Below, one piece after another: positions 27,496-35,620 of a stretch of DNA of 64,000 nucleotides. The stretch comes from Stutzerimonas stutzeri (GTDB taxonomy: Bacteria > Pseudomonadota > Gammaproteobacteria > Pseudomonadales > Pseudomonadaceae), in assembly GCF_038561965.1 (NCBI RefSeq), contig NZ_CP139348.1, forward strand, positions 372,001 through 436,000. Reading direction: 5' to 3'. The translations under genes were made by a program, and so were the position numbers. The stretch's first letter is position 1; the number at the start of each line of letters is the position of its first letter. A model generated the notes under the pieces. That model saw nothing but the letters and a program-made list of their open reading frames with translations. It was not told the DNA's origin and did not search any database.

Positions 27496-28386
27496 TCAGT
27501 TGAAAGCGGGTTCCTCCAGTCCGGTGACGCCTGGATTCAGGGCAAAGACGCCACCGGCCAGTGGCTGGTCGCTGAGGTTGCCGCCGGGACGAATCGAGGT
27601 GACGAACAGGGTGTCCAGGCGCGCGCCGCCGAAAGCACACATGGTCGGTTTCTTCACCGGGACGGCGAGCGAACGGTCCAGGCGGCCATCGGGCGTGAAG
27701 CGGTGGATCAAGCCGGCATCGTTGCCGCAGATCCAGTAACAGCCATCGGCATCCACCGCGGCGCCGTCCGGTCGGCCGGGGTGGTCGAGCATGTCGACGA
27801 ACAGGCGCCGGCCGCTTGGTATGCCGCTGTCGGGGTCGTAATCGAAGGCCCAGATTTTCTGCACGCTGGGGTGCGAGTCGGACAGGTACATGGTTCGTCC
27901 ATCCGGGCTGAAGGCCAGCCCGTTGGGCACGATGAAACCGTCGAGCTGAGGCACCAGCGGGGCGTCGATGATCTTGCTGTCCAGCCGGTACAGCGCGCCG
28001 ACCGGATGCCCGGCGGCCATGTCCAGCGCCATGCTGCCGGCCCAGAAACGCCCCTGGCGATCGCAACGGCCGTCGTTCATGCGCATCTCGGCCAACTGGT
28101 GGTCGATGCTCGCCAGCAGGCGGCCGTCGAGGCGGCCATCCGGGCGCGTTTGCAGCGCGAAGAAGCCGCTCTCCATGCCGGCCACCCAGCCGTCGCCACT
28201 GCGGGCGATACAGGCGAGCATCTGTTCGCCCTGCCAGCGGGAAACCTGTCCATCGGCAGCGTTCCAGCGCAGCAGTTCGCGGTTGGGTATGTCGACCCAG
28301 TACAGCGCCTGTTCGGTGGCGACCCAGACCGGGCTTTCGCCGGTGGCGCAGCCGAGGTCGGCGATGAGTTCAACTTCACTGGCCAT
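27496..28386 (-). CDS. SMP-30/gluconolactonase-family lactonase (probable aldarolactonase)
   Basis: The 296-residue beta-propeller enzyme shows the divalent-metal ligands of the SMP-30 family: GESPVW (Glu near residue 17), PNGLAFSPDG (Asn near 155) and GRPDGAAVDADG (Asp near 207), plus LYWVDI and DRQGRFWAGSM. SMP-30 lactonases hydrolyse sugar lactones. Between uronate dehydrogenase and the TRAP genes it most likely opens galactaro- or glucaro-lactone, the product of Udh, to the aldarate. No signal peptide is seen, which agrees with a cytoplasmic role. The gap to udh is 41 bases. Confidence 0.9.
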   Translation of the reverse strand: MASEVELIADLGCATGESPVWVATEQALYWVDIPNRELLRWNAADGQVSRWQGEQMLACIARSGDGWVAGMESGFFALQTRPDGRLDGRLLASIDHQLAEMRMNDGRCDRQGRFWAGSMALDMAAGHPVGALYRLDSKIIDAPLVPQLDGFIVPNGLAFSPDGRTMYLSDSHPSVQKIWAFDYDPDSGIPSGRRLFVDMLDHPGRPDGAAVDADGCYWICGNDAGLIHRFTPDGRLDRSLAVPVKKPTMCAFGGARLDTLFVTSIRPGGNLSDQPLAGGVFALNPGVTGLEEPAFN

Positions 28387-28427
28387 TGCGTTTCTCTTGT
28401 TGTTGTACGCGGGGCAAAGGGGGGCGG

Positions 28428-29243
28428 TCAGTCGAAGGGGCCGGCTGCGACGAAGGCGCCGCCCTGGTAGATGGCGGCGGGATCGTCAGCGCTGTACGGC
28501 GGTTGCTGCTCGATCTTGTCGCGGAACACTTCGGAGCTGTCCTGCGCGCGGAAGCCCAGGTGCGCGGCCAGGTGGTTGTCCCACCAGACGTCGCGGTTGG
28601 CGGACATGCCGTAGACCACCGTGTGGCCGACGTTCGGCGTGAACAACGCGCAACGCATCAGCTCGGTGAGGTCGCGAAAGCTCAGCCAGGTGCTCATCAT
28701 TCGGCGGTTGGCTGGCTCGGGGAACGAGGAGCCGATGCGGATGCTTACGGTCTCGATGCCGTAGCGGTCGTGATAGAAGCTCGCCATGTCTTCGCCGTAG
28801 GACTTGGACAGGCCGTAGTAGCCGTCCGGGCGGCGCGGGGCGTTGGCGTCCAGCGGCTGCGATTGCTCGTAGAAGCCGATCACATGATTGGAGCTGGCGA
28901 AGATCACGCGCTTGATGCCATGGCGGCGCGCTGCTTCGTAGATATGAAAGGTGCCGCGGATGTTGGCGTCGAGGATTTCCTCGAACGGCCGCTCGACGGA
29001 GACGCCGCCGAAATGGGCGATGGCATCGACGCCTTCGCACAGCGCATGCACCGCCGCCTTGTCGGCGAGGTCGCAGGGCATCACTTCCTCATGTTCGCCG
29101 GCTGCCGGGGCCATCGGCGCGATATCGGACAGTCGGATGATTCGGGCGAAGGGCTGCAGTCGTTCACGCAGCTCCTTGCCGAGGCCGCCCGCTGCACCAG
29201 TGAGCAGAAGGCGGCCGAATGGGGGTGTCAGAGTGGTAGTCAT
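28428..29243 (-). CDS. udh: NAD-dependent uronate dehydrogenase
   Basis: The 271-residue extended SDR oxidises D-galacturonate or D-glucuronate to the corresponding aldarolactone with NAD. It has LLLTGAAGGLGKELRE (cofactor motif, residues about 12-27), the conserved SSNHVIGFY, and the catalytic Tyr143/Lys147 pair in YYGLSKSYGED. These match characterised Udh enzymes of Pseudomonas and Agrobacterium in my recollection. The ATG at 29243 gives the family length; an earlier codon at 29276 would add 11 residues. It is the first gene of the leftward operon, behind a promoter at 29301-29329 and the palindrome at 29281-29292. Confidence 0.92.
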   Translation of the reverse strand: MTTTLTPPFGRLLLTGAAGGLGKELRERLQPFARIIRLSDIAPMAPAAGEHEEVMPCDLADKAAVHALCEGVDAIAHFGGVSVERPFEEILDANIRGTFHIYEAARRHGIKRVIFASSNHVIGFYEQSQPLDANAPRRPDGYYGLSKSYGEDMASFYHDRYGIETVSIRIGSSFPEPANRRMMSTWLSFRDLTELMRCALFTPNVGHTVVYGMSANRDVWWDNHLAAHLGFRAQDSSEVFRDKIEQQPPYSADDPAAIYQGGAFVAAGPFD

Positions 29244-29280
29244 CGGGGTGCCTTTCGTTATTGTTCTTGGAGTCATCGGT

Positions 29281-29343
29281 TGTCATATGACATGTGCTAA
29301 ATATCAGCATCTGCCTGTGTGAATGTCAACACGCTTAAAGTCG
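29281..29343 (-). promoter_or_regulatory. Promoter and operator of the udh operon
   Basis: Read leftward: CGACTTTAAGCG (29343-29332), then a consensus -35 TTGACA (29329-29324), a 17-base spacer, a -10 TGATAT (29306-29301) and the perfect 12-bp palindrome TGTCATATGACA (29292-29281). The palindrome would cover the transcription start, fitting repression. The same order of elements precedes oprD at 57694-57753. Confidence 0.7.
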
Positions 29344-29476
29344 TATTGATGAGTTATGTCGCTCGTCGGCGTCACTGATGGGAAGTTGGCCAAGCCGAAG
29401 TGCTGTGGCAGAGGGCCCTAGGGAAGCAGCGTCACTAGACGGATGAAGGTGGGTTGGCATCAACGATTTATCAGTA

Positions 29477-29486
29477 GTTGTATGAT
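29477..29486. promoter_or_regulatory. Possible upstream operator copy in the udh-azlD gap
   Basis: GTTGTATGAT, extended by GAC, matches the kdgD site at ten of twelve core positions. It is 190 bases upstream of the udh palindrome with no gene starting beside it, so it might be an auxiliary site. The rest of the gap 29344-29629 holds no recognisable gene. Confidence 0.3.
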
Positions 29487-29629
29487 GACTTGCCAAAAAA
29501 GAGCGGTGCGCATCGGTGCGCGGTGCGCGGCGAGATCGATGCCTAAGCGTTACTGGTGCACACCGTAATGACTGCCTGCGGAGACTGCCGAGCGGGTTGC
29601 CCGGAGCGGCTGCGATTGGCCGTTGCTGC

Positions 29630-29938
29630 TCAGAATTGCCTGACCAGCGCCGCGGCGAGGATGCCGGCGGCAATCGCTGGCAGCGGCTTCTTCAGCACCA
29701 GCATGGTCACTGCCGTGGCCAGCAGCGCCAGTCGGGCACCGCTGTCGCCCTGCCATGCCATTGGCGCGACGATCGCCACCAGTACCGAACCGGACATGGC
29801 GGTGATGAACTGCCTGGCTCGATCGCCGATGGGTACGAAGGCCATGATGAATACGCCACCCCAGCGTGTCGCCAGGGTGACGACTGCCATGATCAGTACC
29901 AGTGTCAGCGCGCCTGCGCCCGTTGCATCAAGATTCAC
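29630..29938 (-). CDS. azlD: AzlD-family branched-chain amino-acid exporter subunit
   Basis: The 102-residue protein has about three to four membrane helices, with LVLIMAVVTLATRWGGVFIM at the start, matching the small AzlD subunit that partners AzlC in exporting branched-chain amino acids or analogues. The start is a GTG at 29938 that overlaps the azlC stop region by 11 bases; GGAG lies eight bases upstream. No ATG is available in frame nearby. Confidence 0.87.
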   Translation of the reverse strand: MNLDATGAGALTLVLIMAVVTLATRWGGVFIMAFVPIGDRARQFITAMSGSVLVAIVAPMAWQGDSGARLALLATAVTMLVLKKPLPAIAAGILAAALVRQF

Positions 29939-30644
29939 GCTTCTTCTCCGCCCACAGCAGCCCGGCCAGGCCGCCTGCGAGCGCACCAACCACCACATGG
30001 CTGTTCTCCGGCAGGTAGCGGAAGGCGAGCAAAGAGGCCGCCGCGGCGACGCCCCAGATCACCAGCATGCGCAGGTTCTTTTCGCCACCCACCACCATCG
30101 CCAGCAGAAAGCAGCCCATCACCATGTCCAGGCCCAGGCGCTTCGGGTCGCTTACCGCGCTGCCAAAATGGATGCCCAGCCAGCTGCCGACCACCCAGAA
30201 CGACCAGAGCGCGAGACCGCCGCCGAGCAGCAGGCCGAAGCCCGGGAGGTTGCGGTTGAAGGCCTGCATGGCCATCGCCCAGTTGGCGTCCGAAGCCATC
30301 AGCATCACCCCGTAGCGCCGACCCGGCGGCAGCTGGCGCAGCCAAGGGTAGAGCGTGGCGCCCATCAGCAGATGGCGGGCGTTGATGGCGAACACTGTGA
30401 CCATCAGCGTGAACAGCGGCACCTGCGTGCCCCACAGCTCCAGCGCGGCGAACTGCGAGGCACCGGCGAACACCAGCGCGCTCATCGCCAGGATCACCGA
30501 ATCGTCCAGGCCGGTCTGCACCGCGGCGAGGCCGAAGGCGGCACCGAACAGCGTGACGAAGATGGAAATCGGCGCGAGCTGGCGAAAACCGGCCCAGACC
30601 ATGCGCCGGTCGAAGTGATGCAGCTCGCTCTCTGCGTCAGTCAT
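29928..30644 (-). CDS. azlC: AzlC-family amino-acid exporter
   Basis: The 238-residue membrane protein contains the AzlC landmarks APISIFVTLFGAAFGLAAV, FAGASQFAALELW and INARHLLMGATL. Together with AzlD it forms a two-component exporter known from azaleucine resistance. The ATG at 30644 follows GGAGG (CTGGAGGACC), a strong ribosome site. The operon azlCD is independent of the uronate genes: it is 300 bases upstream of the udh promoter, on the same strand. Confidence 0.9.
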   Translation of the reverse strand: MTDAESELHHFDRRMVWAGFRQLAPISIFVTLFGAAFGLAAVQTGLDDSVILAMSALVFAGASQFAALELWGTQVPLFTLMVTVFAINARHLLMGATLYPWLRQLPPGRRYGVMLMASDANWAMAMQAFNRNLPGFGLLLGGGLALWSFWVVGSWLGIHFGSAVSDPKRLGLDMVMGCFLLAMVVGGEKNLRMLVIWGVAAAASLLAFRYLPENSHVVVGALAGGLAGLLWAEKKRES

Positions 30645-30840
30645 GCACGGGTCCTCCAGATGGCGGCGCCGGATTGAAGACGCCATTCAATGTTCAGCCA
30701 GCCAGATTAGGGCGTGTTGCAGCGACGGAACAGCGCAGTTGGCGTCTGATCGGGCGGTACAGATTCGCTTGAGGGCATCGCCGAAGCCTCTGTGGTCCAG
30801 AAGCAGAATTCCAACGTGCGCTCTCAAGTAATCCCCCGCT

Positions 30841-31815
30841 TCAGTTGGGAGCGGAGGGAAGGCGAAGGAACCGCTTTCTAAATGTCGCCGGTGAAATGCC
30901 GATGCGCTGACAGAATAGGCGCCGGAACGAGTTGCTGTCCTCGTAACCCACCCGGCTGGTGATCACATCGAACCCCAGTCGAGTGGTTTCCAGCAGTTGC
31001 TTGGCTCTTTCCAGGCGCAGGGCCTGCAGGTAGGCGAGAGGCGTGTAGCCAGTGGCATCCTTGAATCGTCGCTTGAAGTTGCGCGCACCAAAACCAAAGC
31101 GCTCAGCCAGTTCGTCGATGCCGACGGGAGCGGCGAAATTCGACTCCAGCCAGTCCTGCACCCGTCGTACTGCCTCGTCAGCATGATCGCGGGGCATCGA
31201 CCATTTGATGTACACGGACTGCTCGCTGCGTACCCCGTCCACCAGCAGATAACGGCTGCATTGCTGTGCCAGTTCGCGGGAGGCGAAGCGGCGAATCAGG
31301 TGCAGCAGCAGATCCATGGCCGCACTCGCGCCAGCGCTGCTGATCAGCCGACCGTCCTCGCAGAGGATGCGTCGTTCATCCAGGCGTACTGCCGGATAGC
31401 GACGGCGCATGAAGTCGGCGAAGGCCCAGTGGGTGGTGGCCTGCACGCCGTCGAGCAAACCCGCTTCGGCGAGCATGAAGGTGGCGGTGCACATCGATGC
31501 GATGACGGCGCCCTGTCGGTGTTGGTGGCATAGCCAGTCACGGTATAGGCCGAAGGCGGGCAGCGCCTCGCGCAGGCTGAATAGAAAGCCGGGGACGAGT
31601 ACCAGGTCAGTGTGATCGAGCGCGCCGAGCGCAACGTCCACGCTCATGGCGCGTCCGAAGGCGTTGGCCACCGGCTGCCCATCGAGTGACGCGACAACAA
31701 CCGCAAATGGTGCCGCGGAGGGTGCGGCCAGGCGGTTCGCTGCATCCAGCACCTCGAGCGCCAGCGCGGCGGAGGCCTGGGAGCTGTGCTCGGCCAGTAG
31801 AAGCGTTATGTGCAT
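30841..31815 (-). CDS. GlxA-type AraC-family regulator (DJ-1/PfpI + HTH)
   Basis: The 324-residue protein has an N-terminal DJ-1/PfpI-like domain (about residues 1-175, with VIASMCTATFMLAEAGLLDG around the nucleophile-elbow cysteine) and a C-terminal AraC double helix-turn-helix (about 215-315: LAERFGFGARNFKRRFKDAT, RVGYEDSNSFRRLFCQRIG). Regulators of this type in pseudomonads respond to amines, choline derivatives or other nitrogen compounds (GbdR, CdhR, ArgR types). The target is not evident; the divergent thioesterase gene at 31921 is the nearest candidate. Confidence 0.9.
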   Translation of the reverse strand: MHITLLLAEHSSQASAALALEVLDAANRLAAPSAAPFAVVVASLDGQPVANAFGRAMSVDVALGALDHTDLVLVPGFLFSLREALPAFGLYRDWLCHQHRQGAVIASMCTATFMLAEAGLLDGVQATTHWAFADFMRRRYPAVRLDERRILCEDGRLISSAGASAAMDLLLHLIRRFASRELAQQCSRYLLVDGVRSEQSVYIKWSMPRDHADEAVRRVQDWLESNFAAPVGIDELAERFGFGARNFKRRFKDATGYTPLAYLQALRLERAKQLLETTRLGFDVITSRVGYEDSNSFRRLFCQRIGISPATFRKRFLRLPSAPN

Positions 31816-31920
31816 GGCAGGTCGTGCGTAATTCGCATGGTATTGGTCATTTATGCATCTACCTTACCCCGAACGCTCCGCCTAGAGTTCGGCACCTGCA
31901 TGCAAACCGGTATTTCTCGC

Positions 31921-32475
31921 ATGAACCTATGGTTTCGTCTTCTGCTGATGTTGTTGCGCCGTCCGTGGCGGAAACCGGTGCCTGGACTCGCCACGACTGT
32001 CGTTCGTCTACGGGTCTGGCCGCTGGATCTGGATTTCAACCGCCACGTCACCAATGGCCGCTATTTCACCCTGGCCGATGTCGGCCGTATGGACTATGTG
32101 CTTCGCAGTGGTGCGTACCGCGTGGCCCTTCGGCATCGTGCAATACCGATCGTTGGAGACGTGTGCGGCAAGTTCCGCCGTGAGCTGAAGCTGTTCGAGC
32201 GCTTCGAGATCCACACGCGAATGCTCGGTTGGGACGCCAAGTGGAGTTTCGTCGAGCACCGTTTCGTCAAGGATCAGCGGGTAATTGCGGTGGTGGTCAT
32301 GCGCGGGCTGTTCAGGGGGCGCAAGGGTGTCGTTGCGCCTGGCGAATTCGCTCGAGAGCTTGGTCTGGAGGAAGAGTCGCCGCCGTTGCCCCAATGGTTG
32401 CGCGAGTGGTCAGCCAGCTGCGATGGCCTGAGCAGTCAGCTACGCGAAGCGGAGGGGCAGACGCAGCAAGGCTGA
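31921..32475 (+). CDS. Acyl-CoA thioesterase-like hotdog protein (4HBT family)
   Basis: The 184-residue protein shows the 4HBT hotdog pattern: PLDLDFNRHVTNGRYFTLAD, where N-x-x-x-N-G is the usual start, followed by RVALRHRAIPIVGDVCGKFRRELKLFERFEI and WSFVEHRFVKDQRVIA. A single hydrophobic N-terminal stretch may be a membrane anchor. ATG 31921 gives the family size; in-frame ATGs upstream at 31900 and 31810 lack support, and there is no strong ribosome site. Its stop codon lies two bases before the LysR fragment at the island's left edge. It diverges from the GlxA-type regulator, hinting at control by it. Confidence 0.82.
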   Translation: MNLWFRLLLMLLRRPWRKPVPGLATTVVRLRVWPLDLDFNRHVTNGRYFTLADVGRMDYVLRSGAYRVALRHRAIPIVGDVCGKFRRELKLFERFEIHTRMLGWDAKWSFVEHRFVKDQRVIAVVVMRGLFRGRKGVVAPGEFARELGLEEESPPLPQWLREWSASCDGLSSQLREAEGQTQQG

Positions 32476-32477
32476 GA

Positions 32478-32709
32478 CCCGGCTGCTGCAACGGCTCGCG
32501 CATCACAGCCAAGTCGACCCGCAGTGCCCGCAGTGCCTGCAGCTGCTCGAAAGTGGTGGTTTCCAGCAGGGTGACGGCCACGCCCAGCCGTTCCCGGCGT
32601 ACTTGGGTGATAGCGCGCGGCAGGAAGTCGTAGACCGCCCCGGCGACGAAGCTGATGGTCAGCGAGTCGCTTTCGCCGAGCGCAGCCAGCCGGGCGCCCT
32701 GGGCCGCGC
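32478..32709 (-). pseudogene. LysR-gene remnant, near-identical copy of 37207-37438
   Basis: This 232-bp stretch aligns without gaps to the middle of the intact LysR gene on the other side of the island, with about 11 differences counted by eye. It encodes the same TLLETTTFEQLQALRA and VDLAVMREPLQQPGL peptides but has no N- or C-terminal parts. It begins two bases after the thioesterase stop. It is a scar from duplication, recombination or insertion rather than a working gene. Confidence 0.85.
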
Positions 32710-32778
32710 AGGCGATGGCGCGAAGGATAATGAAGACTTCGGCCTATCGACGCTGTGCCTCGCCAGCCATCAACGATA

Positions 32779-32807
32779 GATAAGATATCGTTTCATGATG
32801 TCTTATC
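32779..32807. promoter_or_regulatory. Inverted repeat upstream of the hipBA-like pair
   Basis: GATAAGA (32779-32785) and TCTTATC (32801-32807) are perfect inverted arms 15 bases apart in an AT-rich promoter region; another TAAGAT copy follows at 32813. This is a likely operator or promoter element for the toxin-antitoxin genes. Confidence 0.5.
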
Positions 32808-32879
32808 GTATTTAAGATGCTATGAAAAGACTTCTTAATATTCTGGTAAGGTTGCTTAGTGTGCGATTAGTAGTACCTT

Positions 32880-32893
32880 ATCCTTTATAGGAT
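32880..32893. promoter_or_regulatory. ATCC-N6-GGAT palindrome, HipB-operator-like
   Basis: ATCCTTTATAGGAT lies 19 bases before the antitoxin ATG. E. coli HipB binds TATCC-N8-GGATA, so this is a plausible related operator with shorter spacing. Confidence 0.55.
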
Positions 32894-32911
32894 GTCGCTT
32901 GGTGTAACCTT

Positions 32912-33235
32912 ATGAAAGGTTTTTTCCCTGTTCAAAGTACGTCTCTGCTTTACCGTATAGGCCTTCTGGTGAAGGAGGCGCGTCTGCGCATGGGGCTGCG
33001 CCAGGCTGACCTTGCAGAGCAGGCTGGGATTTCTCTCCGAGCTGTTCGGCACATTGAGGGGGGCAAGGCTGAAGGTGTTTCGCTGCGCGACTTCATGCTC
33101 GCGCTGTTCACCGTTGGGATTTCCGACCGGGTTTTCCAGGCGCTGATCGATGACCCTGCGCTTGATCTCGACGCTTTGGAAACCAATACGACCAAGCGCG
33201 TCAGGCTGCCGCGCAGCAACGCGGAGGACTTCTAA
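32912..33235 (+). CDS. HipB-like antitoxin, Xre-type HTH protein
   Basis: The 107-residue protein has an Xre helix-turn-helix at about residues 18-70 (VKEARLRMGLRQADLAEQAGI and SLRAVRHIEGGKAEGVSLRD). Its stop TAA shares one base with the ATG of the HipA gene, the usual antitoxin-first coupling. It should bind the toxin and repress the promoter at 32780-32893, where two palindromes are visible. The gene and its surroundings are visibly richer in A and T than the flanking genome. Confidence 0.87.
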   Translation: MKGFFPVQSTSLLYRIGLLVKEARLRMGLRQADLAEQAGISLRAVRHIEGGKAEGVSLRDFMLALFTVGISDRVFQALIDDPALDLDALETNTTKRVRLPRSNAEDF

Positions 33236-34461
33236 TGTCGCGCGCTTACATCTACATGGAGTGTCCGGAAACGGGTGAGACTGTGACGCTGGGCAGGCTG
33301 ACCCTTGCTGGTCGCACGGGAACCTTCATCTATGCGCCGGAGATCGTGGAAGCCAAGCGTTGGGTGCCTGATCCGATACGGTATCCGCTCTCCACTCGAC
33401 CCATTCAGGTACATAAGAATGGCGGCGTTCCCGGCTTCATTGATGATGCGATGCCAGATGGCTGGGGAGAACGCCTGTTGCGCCGTACCCGAAAGGAGGA
33501 GCTCACCCCGATCCAGCTCCTGCTGTTATCTCCTAACGAAGACCGCGCCGGAAACATCATGGCTGGCGAAGATCGCACGCCGAGGCCGGGTATAGGCGAA
33601 CGACCTATGAAAATGCTTGAAGCCAAAGGGCTCGATCATTTCATAGATGTTTGCGCTGCGATCTATGACAGCCAGCTGAGCGCTGAGCAGCTGGAGGCAT
33701 TAAGAATACGGGATCAGCGCTCAGCTGTTGGTGGCGCCAGGCCCAAGCGCACGTACCGCTTTGATCACAAGCTGATTCTTGCCAAGCCACGCGACAAATT
33801 TGATCACTACGACCTGCCGATATTCGAGTATGCCTGCATGACTTTTGCGGCTGCCAAGGGGATGACTGTTGCCCGGACGGCACTCCATCAAAATGAAAAA
33901 GGCAACACGTTGCTGGTGGAGCGATTCGACCGAGAATGGTCAGCGAATGATGCGAGGTTTCGGCGCATTCCGATGATGAGTGGCTTAACTCTTCTCGATG
34001 CCGAATGGCAGGTGCAGCGCAGCAACGGATGGATCTACGCGGCGCTTGCCGATGAGCTGTACCGCAGAGGCGCGCCCGATTCTGATAGGCAGGAGCTCTA
34101 CAGGCGAATGGCCTACAACGCTCTGGTCGGCAACAGTGACGATCATCCTCGCAACCACGCAGTGATCTGGCAGGAAGGAGCCTGGCGCCTCTCGCCTATG
34201 TATGACGTCCTTCCCGTACTGGGGGAGGGGCCTGCGCAGGGGCTGGCGATGGAAGTTGGTATCAACGGTACTCTCCTAAGTCGAGCGAACCTGCTTAGCC
34301 AGCATGAGCATTTCGCGCTGACGAAAGATGAGGCGGCAGGCATATTGGACGAGGTCGCTTCTTGGGAGTCGGAGCTGATGGAGCACTATGCAAAGCATTT
34401 GGCTGGGGCTGAGCTGGATGCGGCGGTGGACGCAACAAGCAGCGAGAGACTGCTGGCTTAG
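33235..34461 (+). CDS. HipA-family toxin (serine/threonine kinase fold)
   Basis: The 408-residue protein is a HipA-type kinase. It has the N-terminal domain with FIDDAMPDGWGERLL (about residues 68-82), an SAVGGARPKRTYRF glycine-rich loop near 163-176, the catalytic loop GNSDDHPRNH (Asp302, Asn307) and YDVLP with the metal-binding Asp324. All catalytic positions are present, so the kinase is probably active. E. coli HipA halts translation by phosphorylating glutamyl-tRNA synthetase; the target here is unknown. Coupled to the HTH gene by a one-base overlap. No separate N-terminal HipS-like protein is present. Confidence 0.9.
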   Translation: MSRAYIYMECPETGETVTLGRLTLAGRTGTFIYAPEIVEAKRWVPDPIRYPLSTRPIQVHKNGGVPGFIDDAMPDGWGERLLRRTRKEELTPIQLLLLSPNEDRAGNIMAGEDRTPRPGIGERPMKMLEAKGLDHFIDVCAAIYDSQLSAEQLEALRIRDQRSAVGGARPKRTYRFDHKLILAKPRDKFDHYDLPIFEYACMTFAAAKGMTVARTALHQNEKGNTLLVERFDREWSANDARFRRIPMMSGLTLLDAEWQVQRSNGWIYAALADELYRRGAPDSDRQELYRRMAYNALVGNSDDHPRNHAVIWQEGAWRLSPMYDVLPVLGEGPAQGLAMEVGINGTLLSRANLLSQHEHFALTKDEAAGILDEVASWESELMEHYAKHLAGAELDAAVDATSSERLLA

Positions 34462-34876
34462 GGGCGGGCTGCGGAGGCTTCTCCTGCACGCTTGGTCCTT
34501 GCTTTAGCGTCGAGCAGCGCATCCTCGTCACAGGCCTGAATAGCCCCAGCTGTGGCCGACCATTTGAACGTCAACTTGTGGCCGAAGGCAGCCTGTCGCG
34601 GGAGTCCGCAATCGGCCAAAAGCTGCCTTCCCAGTAAAGGAGGTTAATGCCCCGTCACGAGAAGCAGTAGCCAGCTAAAAATAGGGCATGGACACACTGC
34701 TACCGACTTCGTAATCTCTGGCAGGCCATGTCGTCTTCTTTTCTTCCTGCCTCATGCCGCGTCTCCAACGTACCTTGTATGCTGCTGAGGAATTTCTCCA
34801 CGAACAAGGAAAGCTATTCGATACAAGTAGCGGAAAATATTACCCCGCATGTGTCGCTTGCTTATAGTTAGAACTT
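34462..34876. other. Intergenic region inside the island, no gene seen
   Basis: About 415 bases with stops in all frames and no recognisable gene. Base composition shifts from genome-like GC near 34500-34660 to AT-rich near 34800-34876, as though it joins two separately acquired segments. Confidence 0.5.
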
Positions 34877-35503
34877 ATGAGGCGAGTTGCGATATTTCTA
34901 CGTAAGACTGGGTCGACTAACAAGTTTCGAGCTGCCATTCTTGGTGCGCTGAGAACAGACTTGGTAGACAACGCGCTGCTGTGTAGTGGCTTTTTTCAGA
35001 GTGATGGCAAGTATTCTGCAGGAGCGGACTTCGACTTAATTTCTCATCGGAAGTGCAGCCCATTGGCAGTCACAACACTGGGCTTGTACTCATACAGCTG
35101 GAAAGCGCAATACTCCAATTTCTTCGCGCAACTAAAAGCCCAGAACGCATGCCGGTGCTTCTCGGCGGCTCAGAAACGGATCCCAAGTATGGGGTGGCAT
35201 GCAAAGGTGTTCTTAGCTAAACAAGGGAAAACACCTCTTGTTGGAATTATTGGAAGCAGCAACATAACAAGGCGCGCCTTTGGCCTTGATAAAGACTTCA
35301 ATTATGAGTGTGATGTTGTATTTTGGGACGAGTCCGTGCCCGATATCGATCGAGCCATGTCCGCAGCAATAGGGGATCCAGGAGATGTATCCGATGTCAT
35401 TGTTACCAATTACGACGACAACCACCCTGCAAACAGACAGCCCCTACAGCTCAGGCTCTCGGCATTAGAATCTGAAATATTGGCGAAGGCGGTAGATGTT
35501 TAA
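34877..35503 (+). CDS. Phospholipase-D-like protein with a single HKD motif
   Basis: The 208-residue protein contains one HKD motif in GWHAKVFLAKQGKTPLVGII then GSSNITRRAFG (His about 107, Lys 109). Single-HKD proteins act as dimers; nucleases such as BfiI and Nuc are examples, so a DNA-cutting role in defence is possible. It has no signal peptide. A C-terminal stretch is rich in Asp and Asn (VTNYDDNHPANRQP). No strong ribosome site precedes the ATG at 34877, so the start is uncertain. It is AT-rich and sits 120 bases before an Mrr-like endonuclease gene on the same strand, with which it may have formed a restriction or defence unit. Confidence 0.75.
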   Translation: MRRVAIFLRKTGSTNKFRAAILGALRTDLVDNALLCSGFFQSDGKYSAGADFDLISHRKCSPLAVTTLGLYSYSWKAQYSNFFAQLKAQNACRCFSAAQKRIPSMGWHAKVFLAKQGKTPLVGIIGSSNITRRAFGLDKDFNYECDVVFWDESVPDIDRAMSAAIGDPGDVSDVIVTNYDDNHPANRQPLQLRLSALESEILAKAVDV

Positions 35504-35620
35504 TGCGCTCTAACATGGCGCTCAATCTCGCACTCGTCGGTCGCTAGACGCTGCGTGATAAACCGCGCAACGCCGGTTATCACTACATTTGATGCCACAG
35601 ATAAACTGGAGCAGCAATTC

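Noticed and set aside
29335..29673. 112-codon leftward frame in the udh-azlD gap
   Set aside because: Low-complexity composition, overlaps azlD's 3' end and the udh promoter; no support.
32312..32581. Leftward frame containing LysR-like peptides
   Set aside because: Only the 232-bp fragment is LysR-like; the frame runs on antisense through the thioesterase gene, so it is a remnant, not a gene.
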